Positions 63,590-64,000 of a DNA stretch of 64,000 bases are shown here, piece by piece. Location of the stretch: positions 32,405,030 through 32,469,029 of the forward strand of contig CM057841.1 of NCBI GenBank assembly GCA_030068075.1, given 5' to 3'. Source of the DNA: Paguma larvata. Its lineage: Eukaryota > Chordata > Mammalia > Carnivora > Viverridae. Position 1 is the stretch's first letter, and each line of letters begins with the position of its first letter. Both the position numbers and the translations under genes were made by a program. The notes under the pieces are model-generated. The model saw only the letters and a program-made list of their open reading frames with translations. It ran no database searches and was not told the DNA's origin.

Positions 63590-64000
63590 GGCTGAGGTTA
63601 TTGAAATGCTATTTTAAACTCCAAGTCAGTGTTAACCCAAACCTTGAGGCTGATTAAACACGACCTTTGGGCCACGGGGCTCCAGCTCAAAAGGCAAACA
63701 GTTTCCACCCTCTCAACAGCTCCAGGCTTGTTTATTGGTTTGAAAGCCCTTAAGGGGCCCGCCAAGCAGAGGGGTGAGCAGGGGGAAACTTTAATATCTA
63801 AAGGGAGAGATCAAAAGCAGTTGACATTTCTGGCAGCGAGCAAGCACGTATGTATCTTTATATGTATAATGTTATAGCTGAGCAGAAGGGGAAAAGGCAT
63901 TTCTTCTCTGGGTTAAATCAAATCGGGGCCACATGTTCTCGATCTTGACTGCGTTGTCTTGTAATCTAACCAAATTTAACTGACACTGAGCACTTCTGCT
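63590..64000. promoter_or_regulatory. Candidate conserved non-coding element reaching the window end
   Basis: Lower-GC sequence without repeat identity: GAGGTTATTGAAATGC, GCTGATTAAACACG, TTGTTTATTGGTTTGAAAGC (forkhead-like TGTTTATT), AACTTTAATATC, AAAGGGAGAGATCAAAAGC (TCF-like ATCAAAAG), CTTTATATGTATAATG and AATCTAACCAAATTTAAC. It may extend beyond the window. Inferred only. Confidence 0.38.

Noticed and set aside
1..64000. Prokaryotic-type systems (CRISPR, operons, toxin-antitoxin, prophage)
   Set aside because: The sequence is clearly mammalian. The tandem arrays are microsatellites without spacers, and no prokaryotic gene organisation exists.

Overview
The window is mammalian nuclear DNA from a cat-family carnivore (Felidae, or at least Feliformia). 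The diagnostic signal is at least ten copies of the tRNA-Lys-derived carnivore SINE in its feliform form. Copies open with GGGGCGCCTGGGTGGCTCAG, carry 'GAGCCTGGAGCCTGCTTCGGATTCTGTGTCTCC' (split here only as a description), and end in a CT-rich stretch plus AAAAATAAATAAA. Around them lie the usual eutherian fossils: MIR, L2, L1M, MaLR/MLT1-type solo LTRs and hAT (MER5-like) DNA transposons. Base composition is GC-rich and CpG-rich over most of the window, including inside old repeats, as in a gene-dense or subtelomeric isochore.

I find no convincing protein-coding exon, rRNA, tRNA or classical ncRNA gene. Every long open frame is either a by-product of simple repeats or of GC-rich DNA, which has few stop codons, or a fragment of a dead L1 ORF2. 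The window reads as intergenic or intronic sequence that may hold regulatory elements.

Layout. 1-6.6 kb: a nested SINE pair, an LTR-like remnant, a candidate conserved AT-rich element (1.76-2.13 kb), a MIR split by a SINE, and an L2 end. 6.65-8.4 kb: an 800-bp alternating purine-pyrimidine CACG/CGCG tract running into a strong CpG island with homeodomain- and SOX-like sites, the best promoter candidate. 8.5-14.5 kb: a MaLR LTR, a SINE, a 4-kb dead L1 and a (CG)n(CA)n tract. 15-21 kb: MIRs and L2s. 21.2-22.0 kb: a TCCA array with a 113-bp higher-order period. 22.4-22.8 kb: a candidate enhancer-like element. 23-33.5 kb: L2, hAT, MIR, SINE, L1 and a solo LTR with a perfect target-site duplication. 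33.7-33.96 kb: an AT-rich element with a long imperfect inverted repeat. 34-50 kb: SINEs, L2, L1, MIRs and further AT-rich islands at 40.5-40.9 and 43.65-44.04 kb. 50.5-51.1 kb: a second CACG tract. 52-61 kb: L1, nested MIR/LTR, hAT, SINE and L2. 61.64-62.41 kb: a 775-bp GTGATG array that starts at the tail of a MIR. 63.6-64.0 kb: a last AT-rich candidate element.

No genes are seen, so no operon or pathway logic applies. The recurring theme is short AT-rich islands with TAATTA-type motifs inside GC-rich DNA, which is what the regulatory surroundings of a developmental transcription factor can look like. That is an inference from composition and motifs; conservation could not be tested here. 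Repeat names come from remembered consensus features and boundaries are approximate, unless a target-site duplication is quoted.
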